From: Anaeramoeba flamelloides
Taxonomy: Eukaryota > Metamonada > Anaeramoebidae
Assembly (NCBI GenBank): GCA_027625915.1
Contig: JANTQA010000047.1
Coordinates: 7,316,001 to 7,380,000, forward strand
Direction: 5' to 3'
Length of the DNA: 64,000 bases
Shown here: one piece after another, positions 1-12,225 of the stretch
Layout of the letters: every line of letters begins with the position of its first letter
Numbering within the stretch: position 1 is the stretch's first letter
Translations under genes and position numbers: made by a program
The notes under the pieces: generated by a model
The model's database searches: none
What the model was told of the DNA's origin: nothing
Seen by the model: the letters and a program-made list of their open reading frames with translations, nothing else

Positions 1-482
1 TATAAACGTAATAAAAACCTTTGAACAAGGCGAATTGGGGAAAAGTTCTCAACATTTTATTGATAATTCTTTACATATCAAACTTTTGTTCTTTAAAGTC
101 TCATATTCCAGATAAAGCCACAATTCATCTGGTATTTTGTTGGAATGTTTTTTCTTTATTTCTCTTTTCTTTGTTCCATGCATCAATCGAATAATGGCCT
201 TTCTTAATTCCTATTTCTAGCTCATTCGAAATCAAACTTAAATTGTTTCCATTTATACACAGGTAGATTATTTCCAAATTGGTTTCTTCTTATCTTGCTT
301 TTTCATTTTCCAGCTGTTCAATATCCAAAAATAAAAAAAGCAAAAAAGCAAAAAATGAAAAAATGAAAAAATGAAAAAATGAATAATTCAAATGAAAATC
401 ACCAATAAGGAATTATCTTATTAACAATCAAATTCGATGGTATTGACGATTTGAGAGGTGTGCCCTTTTGTTTGAAAAATAG
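1..482. mobile_element. TA-flanked inverted-repeat element, copy 1 (cut by window edge)
   Basis: This segment matches 16190-16636 in the same orientation and 29757-30200 in reverse. Its right end (GTGTGCCCTTTTGTTTGAAA, near 460-476) is the inverted form of the left ends at 15935 and 29757, so it is the right part of a roughly 700-bp terminal-inverted-repeat element. A TA follows the end, as expected for TA target-site duplication. On the minus strand it carries a decayed version of the open frame seen intact at 29956-30250. A short tandem array (aaaaaatg units) lies near 345-381. Confidence 0.75.
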
Positions 483-618
483 TTTAGTTATCTAAGTGAC
501 TAGGCTTTTTTTAAAAAAAGTTATTGATTTACTAGAATTTAAGGTATAAAATAATGATACAGAAGACTCAAAAAATCTATTGAAAAGAATATTGAATACT
601 AAATTATTGGATTTTTAC

Positions 619-799
619 TTAAGGGACTAATCCCTATTAATTTTTTTTACCTAAATTTAATCGAGATTGAGAAATTTTTTGTCAATTACTTTTATTTGAA
701 AACCCCATGGTTTATTGTCAATATTAAACATATTTATAGATAAACAATCCTTATTTAGAAATTCGGTTATAAAAAAAATAATCGAGACTAGTACCTTAA
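619..799. mobile_element. TTAA-flanked MITE (about 180 bp)
   Basis: The segment begins TTAAGGGACTAATCCC and ends with GACTAGTACCTTAA, giving short inverted termini with TTAA at both ends. A second copy lies in reverse orientation at 35146-35324, sharing most of its length. No coding potential. Both the TTAA ends and the small size fit a non-autonomous element moved by a piggyBac-type transposase; the superfamily is inference. Confidence 0.7.
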
Positions 800-903
800 G
801 GGGTTCGCTTCTAACGAGGAGAAGCCAAATATCAAAGTCTGTTGTTATAAGGACTAACCACATTAGTGTAAAATGATTCAAATATCTCTAAAAAAGAGAA
901 TAG

Positions 904-2299
904 TTAAGGGATTAGAGTCAACCAATGAGAAGTCAAAGATCAAAGTATGTTGTTATAGGGCCTAACTACCTTAGTCCTACCTGGTTCAAATGTCTCTATA
1001 AAATGGATTAGTCAAGTAGTATTATTTGTTTATCTCATCAATTAAAAATGATCTATGTATCAGTAAAAAACCCAACAATTCCATAAAAAAGCTACATTTA
1101 GCCATAGATTTAAAGGTTGAATTATCAATTTTCAGACTCAAATCTTACAAAATATCTTTCTTAAATTTGTGGTGAAATGTAGATTAATTGCTAAAAAATT
1201 AAATCAAAAACCAATAGATTTTTTTGAAAAATTATTTCAGAAATCATGGAAATATATTGATGTTACAAAAAGCTTTATCAAAAGGAAACAAATATAATTA
1301 TTATTTGGGTTTTTGATACTGATAATTATTGAGTTAATCGTTGAAATTAAAAATTGAAAAAATAGTTACTTTTGCAAGTTCTAAAGATGAATTTTTAATT
1401 ACTCACTACTGTAAGGTTATTATCTGGGTTTCTATTTTTACTTTATGAAAAGGTATTAAAAAAAATTTCCAAAATGAAATATTTTTAATAGTGATCATTA
1501 GTAAAAAAATGAAAGAATTTATTGTATAATAAGATTTATAACTGATTTTTTAGAATTATTTGAACTATTTGTCGAATTTAACACGAATACAGTTTTCATC
1601 CAATTGCAATATACTTTAATTATAGAGAAATTTATGGTGATAATAATACCTTTAGAACTATTATTTGTTGATCTCATCAATTAAAAATGTTCTATGTATT
1701 AGTAAAAAACTCAACAATTCGAGAAAAAAATCTATCGTTCACAAAAAAATTTAAGGTTGAATTTCAATATTCAGACTACAAAGTTGTAAAATATCTTTCT
1801 TAAATTTGTGGCGAAATGTAGATTAGTTACTAAAAAATTAATTGTTTTTAAAAAATCAATATTTAAAGAAAATAGAGTTTTTTAACAAATTATTTCTGAA
1901 ATATTGAAAACATATTGATGTTAAATTATCTTTATCAATAGGAAACAGATATAATCAGTTTTTGGGTTTTTTATGTTAATGATTATTGAGTTTATCTTTG
2001 AAATTAAACAATTATTAAAATAGTTACATTTGGAAGTTCTAGATGAATTATTAAAAACTATCATACTTGTATTTCGAGTTTCGATTTTTAGATTGAAAAA
2101 AGGAATTAAAAAAAAATAATACCAAAATATAAATTTAGAAATTGTGATCCTTAGTAAAAGATATAATAATTTATTGTGCAATAAGGTTTATAAAAAGATT
2201 TTTTAGAGTTATTTTAACAATTTGTGCACTAATATCATTTACACACAATTTAAACATACTTTGATTGTAGAGAAATCTACGGTGACGCTCATACCTTAA
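904..2299. mobile_element. TTAA-flanked element with an internal tandem duplication
   Basis: The left end TTAAGGGATTAG and the right end (reverse complement TTAAGGTATGAG) match the two ends of the elements at 6024-6781 and 49358-51415. The interior is a direct duplication: about 1021-1653 is repeated at 1659-2295 with clear but imperfect identity (shared start attatttgttgatctcatca). A smaller direct repeat joins 794-900 to 905-1013. Nothing resembling a transposase survives; it is presumably non-autonomous and old, given the divergence between duplicate halves. Confidence 0.65.
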
Positions 2300-2454
2300 G
2301 ATTGGAAAAAAATATTATATTTTTAGGAATTCTTTTTAAGCAAATTATTTTCCTATAATTCATTTTATGTGCTTTAACCCATTAGCTATAGTTTAAAAGC
2401 AAAAAATGATCATTTTTTTGTCATTTTTTTCAAAATTAATTAATTGAATTATCT

Positions 2455-2594
2455 TTAAATTAAGGCACAAAATCTAAATTCTAGTAAAATAAATTGTAAA
2501 AAAAAAAAATTACAAATTTTTTGTCTGAATTTGAGATTTTTATTTGTCTTCCATTTCATTGAAAGTTTGTGCCTTGAAAGGGAAACTGACTGTA
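2455..2594. mobile_element. CAGT hairpin MITE, truncated copy
   Basis: The right arm (GTTTGTGCCTTGAAAGGGAAACTGACTGTA) and the central part match the complete copies at 8308, 40599 and 61135. The left arm is lost beyond the inner AAATTAAGGCACAAAATCT segment. Noncoding. Confidence 0.7.
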
Positions 2595-4294
2595 ATAAAA
2601 GTTTTTTTTAAAAAAAGGTGTTATGATAACCTCATAATTTTTTTTTTTTTTTTAGTGACACAAAAGATGAACTTTTTAAATCAAAATATCATTTACTACT
2701 TTTTTGTGAAATGGGAAAAAGTAAACTAAGTTGAATCTTTAATTTTTCAAATATTAAAATATTTTAAAATGAAACTACATCCTCAAAAAAGATGGAATTA
2801 TACAAATCAATTATTTAATTTTTCAATTTTCAAGATTATATAAATGTATATGTTAATTATACCCTGGTAAAATAAACGGATAATGAAATTAAAAAGTTTG
2901 ACAAAAGTTACCATTCGTAATTTTTCTATCTTTTATTGGAAAAAATAAAGTAAAGTTTATCTTTTGGTTTCTTCAAAAAAATTTTTTTGAAGTTAAATAT
3001 AAAAAATTTTTAAATTATAATAATTTGATTAAAAAACTCCTAGTAAATAGTCATTCACTTTTTACAGGGCTGGTGGTGATTATATACCATATTTGTTGAA
3101 CAAAAAATCTACAAAAGTTATATATAATAATAAATTCTTTAATACTAAAATTTTATTCCTTTTGAGAAGATTTCTATTTTATTTTTATGTCGAACCAAAA
3201 CAATACAATTATCAAAATTTACACAAAAAAAAAAATTCAATATTATTATTTTTGAAATTAATATAATTAGAAGTTTAGAATCAAAAAGTTAAAATGGTTA
3301 TAAGGGGGGTAGTTTATTGTTCATATTTCAGCATGCCTTTAATTTGTTTATAGAATTATTTTATTTAAAAGCAAAAATTCTTTATATTTCGTTATTCATA
3401 ACAAAAAAAAGAGTTTTCTCTCACATACTCAACATCAACTTAAAAAAAAAAAAAACAAATAAATTTTGAATTAAATTTTTTCAGTAAAAAACTTGTGATG
3501 AAGAGTAACACAGATAAAATAATCATAATTAACAAAAAGATGCTTAAAATGAAAATCTCTTGATGAAACCTCAAATATCTATTTTTATTCAAATTAGAAA
3601 TTCTTTTTATTAATATTTTTATAAAAAAAATTTATTAATTATTAAATTATGAGAATTACATGGCTGCTAATAAAAAACAAATTTAAAAGAGAACTAAATT
3701 GAGATTAAACATTAATGAAAAAAAAAAAGAAGCGTTTGAAACCATGGAATCAAAAAAGAATTATTTGAGTTTTTTTTTTCAAAAAATCGATTCAAAATGT
3801 GAACTCTGAAAAAAATTGATCAAGCATTAAATAGCTATCTATCTAAATTCAAGATTTTTTTCACATTCTATCAAAAACTAACAAATCAAATATTACTTTT
3901 AAGATTCCACAGGATTAACAGTTCATTGAATTTGGAAGCAAAATTCAATTTGCATTCTTTTTATTCCAAACACCAACGACGATTATCAATTGGCAATAAT
4001 CTGATAAATGAAGACAAAGGGAAGCAAAGATTTAAAAAAAGAATAATTAATTTTATTTAGTTAATAAAATAAAAAAAATATTTTTTTCAAATTTTTAACA
4101 TTAATTAAAAATAAAATCAATTTTTTGATTTTAAAAAGATAGAAATTTTCAAATTTAGAAATTGAATTCCTTAAACCCTCTTTTTTTAATTTTTTATCTT
4201 GAGACAAATAAAATTGAAGTCAAATGCATCTTATCTATTATCTGTCTGTTGGAAAATAAAATAATTAAAGTTTTGGTAAACATTTGGAGTTTGT
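2595..4294. other. AT-rich stretch without a recognisable gene
   Basis: I see no conserved domain, tRNA or structured repeat in this 1.7 kb. It is dominated by A and T runs. The last few hundred bases are the 3' flank of the Ras gene that reads leftward. A slightly less AT-rich patch at about 3950-4030 has a short open frame but nothing I can recognise. Confidence 0.5.
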
Positions 4295-5805
4295 TTACAT
4301 CAGCACACAATCCTTTTTACCCTTACCCTTGCCTTTCCCTTTCCCTTTACTATTTTTTTTTTGTTCCCATTCAACAACAAGCTTTACAATGCTTTGAAAT
4401 GCTTCGTCGATGTTAATCACTTCTTTTGCACTTGTTTCAATGAATGGCACTTGGTAATTCTTGGCAAGATCTTGTCCTTCTTTTTTAGAAACCTCGTGTT
4501 CTTCACTTGGAAGATCAATCTTTTGTTTTGGTTTTTGTTTTTATTTTTGTTATTGTTTTTATTTGTGTTTTTGTTTTGGTTTTTGTTTTTGTTTTGATTT
4601 TTGTTTTGGTTTTTGTTGTTATTTTTATTTACAAGTTTTTAATTTGTAATTTTTGTTTTGTAATTTTTATTATGATTTTTATGATTGGTTTGTTTTGTAA
4701 ATTGGGAAAGGCACAAAATAAAAGCCATGATAAAACAAAAATCCAAATTCACAGTGGATCCAAATGTTTAGAATCGAAACGATTGTTTACCTTGTTTGCG
4801 CATAGCACAATGGGGACATTGTCACAGTCTTTTGCTCTTGTAATTTCTTTTCGGAATTCTTCAATCTCTTCAAATCCTTTTCGGTTGTCTACAGAATAGA
4901 TCAATAGAAATCCATGACCTGCACGGAAATTGTGCGAACGAAGAGTCGAATATTCTTCTTGTCCAGCTAATGTAATTTGGAAAATCGAAAATCGAAAAGC
5001 AGTTTTTTAGATTTTTGGAAAGAATTGAACATTTTGAAAAAAAAAAATTTTATGTTTTTAATTTTTAAATAAAAAAGAAAAGAGAAAAGAAATCGGCTTA
5101 CCTGTATCCTAAAATTCGAACACGTCCAAAAGGAAGAATTAAAAAAAAAAATAACAAACAGATTTAATTCCACTTTATGTTTTGATTGGTAAAATTAGAA
5201 GAAGAAAAATTATCATACTTGAATTTCTAAAGGAAAAGATTTATTATTTAAAGTCACTGTTTTTTGGTAAGACTCTTTTAAGTTGTGGTTTTTGTCAACA
5301 AGAATTAATCAGAAAAAAATGTATCACAAAAAAAGGAAAAAAAAATTAAATAAAATGTTAAGGAGATCTTGTTGGAAAAAGTTTTTTTTGAATCGATAAG
5401 TAAAAATAAAAAAAAAAAGAAAAGAAAAGATTCTTTACCTTCAATTGTTGGATCTAAGTTGTTTGGTTTGTGTTCAGGATTGAAAAAACAAGAAAAATTA
5501 CATTTAAATATCACAAATTTAAGATCTTGCGATTGAAAACTTTCAAAAAAAAATAAAAAAAAAAAATGGAATTACCATGATCTTGCACAAAAGTTTGTGT
5601 AATAAACTGTAGTGTGATGGCAGATTTCCCAACGCTACCAGGTCCCTAAAATTTTCGAAAAATAGATTCATAAATAAGAGATGGAACAAGTGATTTTTGA
5701 AAGGAAAAGATCGTGTTTTGAAAGGTAAAAATTTAGAGGTGTGGTTCTATTAAGAAAAATAAAATTACGAACAGCAACAATTATTACAATTCTTTCCTCA
5801 GACAT
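4295..5805 (-). CDS. Ras-family small GTPase with C-terminal CAAX box, seven exons
   Basis: Membrane-anchored GTP-binding switch of the Ras subfamily. Exons on the minus strand: 5773-5805, 5576-5645, 5439-5453 (15 nt), 5219-5274, 5102-5108 (7 nt), 4791-4966 and 4295-4519; they join in frame to 193 residues with a TAA stop. All nucleotide-binding motifs are present: G1 GPGSVGKS (12-19), G2 DPTIEE (35-40), G3 DTAGQEEY (59-66), G4 NKID (118-121) and G5 ETSAK (146-150). The switch I string DPTIEESYQK is Ras/Rap-like rather than Rab or Rho. A Lys-Gly run precedes CVLM at the end, a prenylation signal with a polybasic stretch. The 15-nt exon encodes the core of switch I and the 7-nt exon encodes the DTA of G3; without them the motifs are destroyed, which supports both. 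The first donor (GTTCGT) is weak and is chosen because it keeps frame. A purified exchange-factor gene lies at 28223, but pairing is only a guess. Confidence 0.93.
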
Positions 5806-6023
5806 TTTAAAAAGAAATAAATAAAATTAAAAAAATGAAAAATTAAAAAAGAGAAAAAGGAAAAAATTAGATGGTCAATGTTTTCATTTGTTCTAAATTC
5901 TTAGCCTTTCTTATTTATAGAACAAGAAGTGAAAGTTTAATTTTTCATAATTATAAGTGGACTTATTAGATTTTACCAAAATTTTTTTTTAATTTCACTT
6001 TCTGATTATCTTTTTTTACCAAA

Positions 6024-6781
6024 TTAAGGGATTATCCTCATAATATATTCTTTTATAATTAAAGTATATTGTAATTGAGTGTAAATTGTATTCTGTTACA
6101 TGGTTCAAATGGCCCAAAAAAATGTATTATAGATATTATTGAGCAAACAAGTATAATATTTTTTCCCAATAATCACAATTATAAATTCTTTATTCTGGAA
6201 ATTGTTCTTTTAATTCCATTTCCAAATCTAAAAAAAGGAACTCAAAATAATAGTATTCCAGTATTTAATAATTCATATTTAGAACCTCAAAAGTAACTAA
6301 TTTTATTACTTTTTTAATTCCGAAGATTTACTTTAGAATCATCCATATAAAAAACCAAAGAATAATTAGTTTTGTTACCATTTTCTAAATCTAATTGCAT
6401 CATCAATATATATCAAATATTTCAGAAATAATTTAGCAAAATAATGTTATATTTGATTATATAATTTTTTAAAAACCTCAAATTGAATTTTTTAGCAAGG
6501 AATCTATCTTTCACAACACACTTAAGAAAGATATTTGGTAACTTGCTATTAGAATATCAATATTTCGGACTTTAAATGTAGAGAAATACGTATTTTTTTC
6601 TAAAATTTTCAGGAATTTTTTACTAGTACTAGGATAATTTTTTAATAATTGAATCTTTTTTATTACTACTTGATCATTCAATTTTTTACAAACAATTCAA
6701 TCCACAAAGAACGAGTCAATTTCAACCTATAACCACACCCTTTAATCTTAGACGTCTACTTGTTAGACATCAACCCCTTAA
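6024..6781. mobile_element. TTAA-flanked element, compact copy
   Basis: Ends are TTAAGGGATTATCC at the left and CAACCCCTTAA at the right. The interior (for example ggaactcaaaataatagtat at 6238) matches 50860-51420, and the left part matches 49358-49470, so this is an uninterrupted relative of the nested element in the reductase intron. An ATG-started frame at 6075-6296 lies wholly inside the repeat and is not conserved. Confidence 0.7.
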
Positions 6782-7889
6782 TTTAATCAATAAGTAATGA
6801 AAAAACCAGTGCTAATTTTTCTTTTTATTTCACACAAAGAACTGTGTCACATAGAGAATAATAAAAGACATCTGTGTATTTTTTTAATGTTCTAAAGATC
6901 GTTGAAGATATTATAAATATTTTAGCTTATAATTTGCGTTTTAAATTGCACCCGAAAAATATTTCACTCATTTCGTGGTTTTTTATTCTTCTTGAATTTT
7001 GGGTGTTAGGAAAAAAATACTTTCCCTTATGATTTCTGATGGCTTTGATCATGTTATCTTTTAAATTTTTTTATAAAATTTTATTTCCTCTTTTTCAAAA
7101 TGATAAGAATTTCTTAAAAAAATATAAATATTTTTGAGAATCTATCTCAGTAGTGTTCCAGTTATTATCTTCACCTTCATTGATTGAATCTTTTGGTTTC
7201 TGAATTCAACAGAAATTTTTTTTTTGTGAAAGTAAAATGAAAATTTATTACTATTTGTTCTCTACTTAAAAATAAAATGTATAATGAAATTAACTTGAAT
7301 CCTGCCCTTTTTACACACGTTCCAAGGTTTTAACCAAAAAAGAGAGGGAAAACCCTACAAAAATACTTAAAAATAAGTAGAAACTTACAAGGATAAGAAT
7401 ATTATAACATTGATTAACATTTCAGCTTTGTAAAAAGGTGAATTTTCAAAAATTAATATTAGAGAATTTCAAATCCTTGAAACTGTTAAATTTATTGTGG
7501 TTAATTGAACTCTGATTGTTAAAACTGAAGAAAATATAAATTTGCAAATATAAAATATGAAAATATTTTTTTTTAATTAAATTTTTAATAATTTGTTTGT
7601 GATAATTTTGGATTATAATTTATTTTTATCTGAAGATTAACAATTTTTATATAAACACCATTCAAAAAATTCGGATATACCCAAAATCCAAAATAGGCAA
7701 AAAAAAAACACCCAATTTATTTTATTTTTACAAACGTAATATAAAACCACATTTAAGTTACCTAGTATTGATGTTTTCATAAGTAATCAATCTAATCCAA
7801 ATAAAAGAAAAAAATATAAAGAAAAAAATATAAAATGAATATGTCAAAAATGATAAAATCAGTTGAACAAAAAAAAAAAATGTATTGTT
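6782..7889. other. AT-rich stretch without a recognisable gene
   Basis: No gene, RNA or repeat that I can support. Homopolymer A and T runs dominate. A GC-rich patch near 7290-7340 (cctgccctttttacacacg) is too short to interpret. Confidence 0.45.
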
Positions 7890-8190
7890 GAATTTGTTTG
7901 AATTTCACCAACAATTATTGATCAATCAAATGGTAAGATAACATCTACCAATTGTATTTGATTTTTGTATTTAACAAAACTCAATAATAAACTTCTATCA
8001 ACCATCGAAAAAAAATTCCAGATCTAACTAAAAAGATTAAATAACATGAAAAAAGTAAATGAAAACAAAATAAAAAAGATAAAAAATGAAATAGTTAGTA
8101 AAAGGAAAATTATTTCCAAATTGAGTTTAAAGTGTGGTATTGTTATTCTTTTAAACTATTTAAACTGTGTCCAAATTTTTGGAATAAAGT
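7890..8190. repeat. Dispersed repeat, copy 1
   Basis: This stretch shares order and sequence with 31655-31965 in the same orientation: GAATTTGTTTGAATTTCACC start, the shared GATCAATCAAATGGTTAGAT core, a long A-rich middle and the end GTGTGGAAAATTTTTGGAAT. No clear terminal inverted repeat is visible. The frame at 31683-31880 in the other copy is not conserved here, so it is not a gene. Confidence 0.6.
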
Positions 8191-8307
8191 TTATATATAT
8201 ATAAGGCATTTCCACTAAAACGTGGAATTTTTTTTATCATTTTTAGAAAAAATCATCATTGTTATTGAAGTTTTTCGTTAATTAACTAGGCCAAATTAAG
8301 TTTAATA

Positions 8308-8503
8308 TAGTCAGCTCCACTTTTAAGGCACAAACTATCATCGAAATTTAAGGCACAAAAAAAATCTCAAATTAAGGCACAAAATTTATAATTTTTTTTT
8401 ACAATTTATTTTCCTAGAATCTGAATTTTGTACCTTAATTTGAGATTTTTATTGTGCATTAAATTTTATTGAAAGTTTGTGCCTTAAAAGTGGAACTGAC
8501 TGT
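8308..8503. mobile_element. CAGT hairpin MITE, full-length copy
   Basis: About 195 bp forming one long imperfect hairpin. The arm begins CAGTCAGYTCCACTTTTAAGG and continues through two further AAGGCACA repeats; the other arm is its mirror image. TA flanks are partly preserved. CAGT termini and TA target duplication are typical of Tc1/mariner-derived MITEs (family knowledge). Five copies occur in this window: 2455, 8308, 40599, 44257 and 61135. Confidence 0.85.
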
Positions 8504-9480
8504 CGCAATAGCGACTGAACCAATGACTCAGATATTTATTACTAAATATTTTTATTGGAATATTTCCAAAAAATGAAAAAAAAAATAGCACTTTTTTTGG
8601 TGAAAAAAATGCACAGCCAATTACAATAACAAAACTGGAAATATGAAAAGAGTACAAATGGTTTATTAAACAATAAAATACAGTTATATGTTTTCAATTC
8701 TATTTGAACTTTTTTGAGATTAAAAGTTATTTATTAAAAGAATTTTTTTTTGATCAAAAAGAAAAAACTAAATACCAATTTACACCCCTAAAAATATCAG
8801 ATAAAATAGTGATCAGAAAATTTATATCTTTTATTTATCTAATATAATACAAACAAACAAATTGAATTATTATATATATATATATATATATATAATTAAT
8901 AAATACTAATGATTGATTTTGTATATTTAAATTCCTTTTTGAAGATTGAGTTTAATAAATATATTTTAAAATTAAAATGCCCCACTTTCTTAAAAAGAGC
9001 TTATATATTATTGAATTTCATCTTTGCTGAATTTTAATAATTGAGATCTTTTTAAAATTTTCTTTTAGAGAGTAACTTTGAATTTTTTGTTATTTTTTTT
9101 TTCAATTTTTTATTTTTAACGGTTGCTCTAACACATTTTTTAGTTACTTTTTTGTCTTTTGTTGTTTAATGGAAACTTTTTTTTTTTGATTATTTCTTTT
9201 TTTTTTTTTTTTTGATATTATCAGATATAACTTTTGTTAATTGAATTTTTTGTTAGTTAAAATACAGCGATTTTTTTTTTTTAATTTTTATACATTCTGG
9301 TTCCTCAGAAATTATTTATTTACTTTATTTTACAGAACAACACTCCTTGATTTTTTTTTTTTTTTGAAATTATTTTGATAATTTGAGAACAATTGGAATT
9401 GTTTTAAAGAGTATTAAATAAAAAAAAAAGTTTTATGAATTCTTGTTAACTTTGCAAAATGAAGATCTTTCAAATATTTT
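8504..9480. other. AT-rich stretch with an (AT)n microsatellite
   Basis: A clean (TA)12 run lies at 8871-8894. Several T runs of 10 to 16 bases follow between 9170 and 9365. No gene or recognisable element otherwise. Confidence 0.5.
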
Positions 9481-10275
9481 TTGTTTATTTTTTGTTTGAA
9501 AGTTTGATTTAATAATTATTTATTTTCCAATATTTAGAAACTAAAAATAATTTTAGAATTCGGATTTTCATTTTAGAATTAGATTTTCTTTTTCAATGTA
9601 TAAATTTTTGGAATGGTTGTGAATAATTTTGATAATTTTATCTTTTTCCTTTCATTTTTGGAATAATATTCTTTGTTTTTTTACCAAATTTGGTGAAAAG
9701 ATTTGAAAAAACAATTATGGAATCAAATTATTAACAAAGCGTTTTAATTAAATCAAAAATAATAAATAAGAACAGGGCTGGGTCAAGGTTATAAATTTTT
9801 TAAATTTATCCTAATTAAAACAAAAGATAAAGAAATTAAATATTGTAAAATATACTTTGTTTTTTATTTGTTTTTTATTCTTGATTTCAACACGCCTCTT
9901 ACCAAGTTTGATCTTTCTTGTTTGGTTTTCGAAAAGAAATTAGGTTTGTTACAAATACACAAAATCTTTGAATGTCAATTGTTTTGATTGTTTCAAGAAA
10001 TAATTTTAAAAATTTTTTATAAACACATTTCTAGATCCAAAATATAATTTATTAATACCAAAATTTTAATTAAGAAAAATGTTCAAAAAAATTAAAAAAT
10101 TAAAGATTCAACTCTGAATTATTTTTGATTTGGTTCTTTTAACTAATATAGTAGTTAAAGATGTTTTGGTAACCAAGTTTCAATAATTCAATATCATATG
10201 ATATTCAAATACTCATTTTTCAAAAGGGTTGTTATAGAAAAATTTTCAAAATAGTTAATGGTAAGTCTCGTTTAA
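9481..10275. mobile_element. TTAA-flanked element, decayed 5'-truncated copy
   Basis: This is a diverged copy of the right two thirds of the element at 10272-12031. Shared landmarks include CACATTTCTAGATCCAAAA (near 10024), AAAGATTCAACTCTGAATTA (near 10100) and TTTTCAAAATAGTTAATGG near the end. It ends exactly where the next copy begins, at the TTTAAGGGGG string at 10271, so the two copies are head-to-tail around a single TTAA. The left third is missing. Confidence 0.6.
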
Positions 10276-12031
10276 GGGGGTAAATACATTTTTCTAATTT
10301 TGAGTGCCATATTTTATGCGAAACTGAATTATTCAAATCATTTTTTAACCAAAAATATTGATATTTTAATAAATATGAGAGTATCGGATATATCCATAGT
10401 ATAATATATTTCCATACCAATAAAAAAATGGAATTAAAAAAAAAAATAAAAGATTGATCAAGAAAAAAAATAAAAAATCATTTATTTATTGATCTTATCT
10501 GTAAAATTTGATACAATTTCTTATTCTGAATTTATTTTTATATTTAATTCCACAATGGAAATACTTTTTGTTTGGAAAATTTTTGATAAACAAATTACTT
10601 TTTATTTCTAAAGAATTTCCAAAATGGGAAAATTATTATTTTAACAATTTCAAAATTAGTCAAATTCTAATTCTTTTCAAAATAATCAATTCCATTGAAA
10701 TATATAGGATGTGGGTATTTATTACCCTTTCCGGGAGAGTTTAATGGGTGTTAAGGTAGGTTAGAGTCGGTTTGGGTGGTTTGAAGGGTATTTTTGACAA
10801 TTTTGGTAAGGATTTTGAAAAAAAAATATAATTAAGACAATCCAAATCGACTTGTGTAACTTGTTTTTAAGAGAAAAATAATTTTCACTTAACTTTTTGT
10901 GTATGAATTGATTTTTGAACAAATTTTTAAAAATATTTAGTATGATGATTTCAACATTTTGGGTTTTCTACAATTTAAGTAATAAAATACTACCAATCAC
11001 TAAATAATAATATTGATTTTTACTTCCACGACCCTTAAAAACAATAAAAATTTTTATACTGATTAATAATAATCAAGAATATCTTCAAAAATACCAAAAA
11101 AATTCAATTTGAATAATTTTCAATCTTGACCAAATTTGAAATTTTATAAATACCCACCAAAATGAATAGAAAAATTCTATTTTCATTTAATTCATCAAAT
11201 TCTTGTTTTTGTTTAAGAAAATAGAATAGATATTAAAATTGTCTTCAGAAATAAAGATATATTGGGCAAATTCGTTTGATTTGATAATTATTTATTTTCC
11301 ATTAAAATGAGAACGAAAAATAATTTTAAATCATGTTGAAATTTTGTCTCAATTTGTATTTTATTTTGAATTGAATATTTTGTAACTTTTTTTTGATTCC
11401 AAGAATTCAACCACTTTATTTTAATTTTTGAAATAGTATTCTTCGTTGTTTTGGCTTGATTTGATAAAAATATTTGATTAAAGGATTTTTGAAAACAAAT
11501 TTGTAAAAAAAGGTTTGGTTAAATAATAATAAATAGAAGTGGGACGATAAATCCAAGGGTATAAATTGTTTTGAATTCATATAAATTAAGAAGATATAGA
11601 AAACAAATCTTCGAGAATAGGCTTTTATCGAATTGTTTGATTTTTTAATTCTTGATTTCAATAAATTTATTTGGAAAGGTGATCTTTCGAGTTTGATCTT
11701 CGAAAAAAAGAAAATATTTGTTTCAAATACATACATTTTCATGTCTATTTTTTGGTTTACTCTTGGATTAATTTCAATCTTTGGTATAAACACATTTCTA
11801 GATCCAAAACCTAATTTAATAAAACCAAAAATTTAATCAAAAAAAATGTTCGAAAAAAAAAATTAAAGATTCAACTCTGAATTACTTTAGGTTCGTGGTG
11901 CTTTTTACAAATAGAGCAGCGAATGATGTTTTGGGTTTAAAGTTTTGATCTAGTTATACTCAAAAAATATTTTTTCAGTAAGGTTTACTCAGAAAATTTT
12001 TCAAAATGGTATAAAGTGCTTACTTCCTTAA
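10272..12031. mobile_element. TTAA-flanked DNA transposon, 1.76 kb copy
   Basis: Begins TTAAGGGGGTAAATACATTTT and ends AGTGCTTACTTCCTTAA. Both ends match the inverted ends of the element at 21731-22962, which lies in opposite orientation. Compared with that copy it carries extra sequence between about 10690 and 11190, including a G-rich patch (10709-10800). Frames at 11416-11793 (minus) and 11633-11836 (plus) occupy the repeat. The plus frame shares IFWF-LG-IS and INTFLDPK with the homologous stretch at 21723-22127, but overall conservation looks nucleotide-driven, so I do not call a transposase. Confidence 0.75.
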
Positions 12032-12225
12032 ATGAAAAAATGTAGGAGTGATGTAAACTACATTATTTGATGAGTATATTGTTATTTGTGAAGACTTTTA
12101 ATCTCATATTAGATATAGAATCTGTGATAATGTTTGTATTTTGAGAAATGTAGGTTAACTTGTTAAAAAATTCTTATTTATCAGATAATATATTTATTAA
12201 TACGAATTGAGCAATTTTACTACAT

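Noticed and set aside
657-881. 74-residue minus-strand frame
   Set aside because: It spans a MITE end and the neighbouring repeat and is not conserved in the copy at 35146.
4162-4899. Overlapping plus-strand frames rich in Phe, Val and Leu
   Set aside because: They are the opposite strand of the last Ras exons and of a T-rich intron; no start context or domain.
11416-11836. Two overlapping frames inside the TTAA transposon as a possible transposase
   Set aside because: The frames are on opposite strands, are short, lack DDE-type residues, and match the second copy as nucleotides more than as protein.
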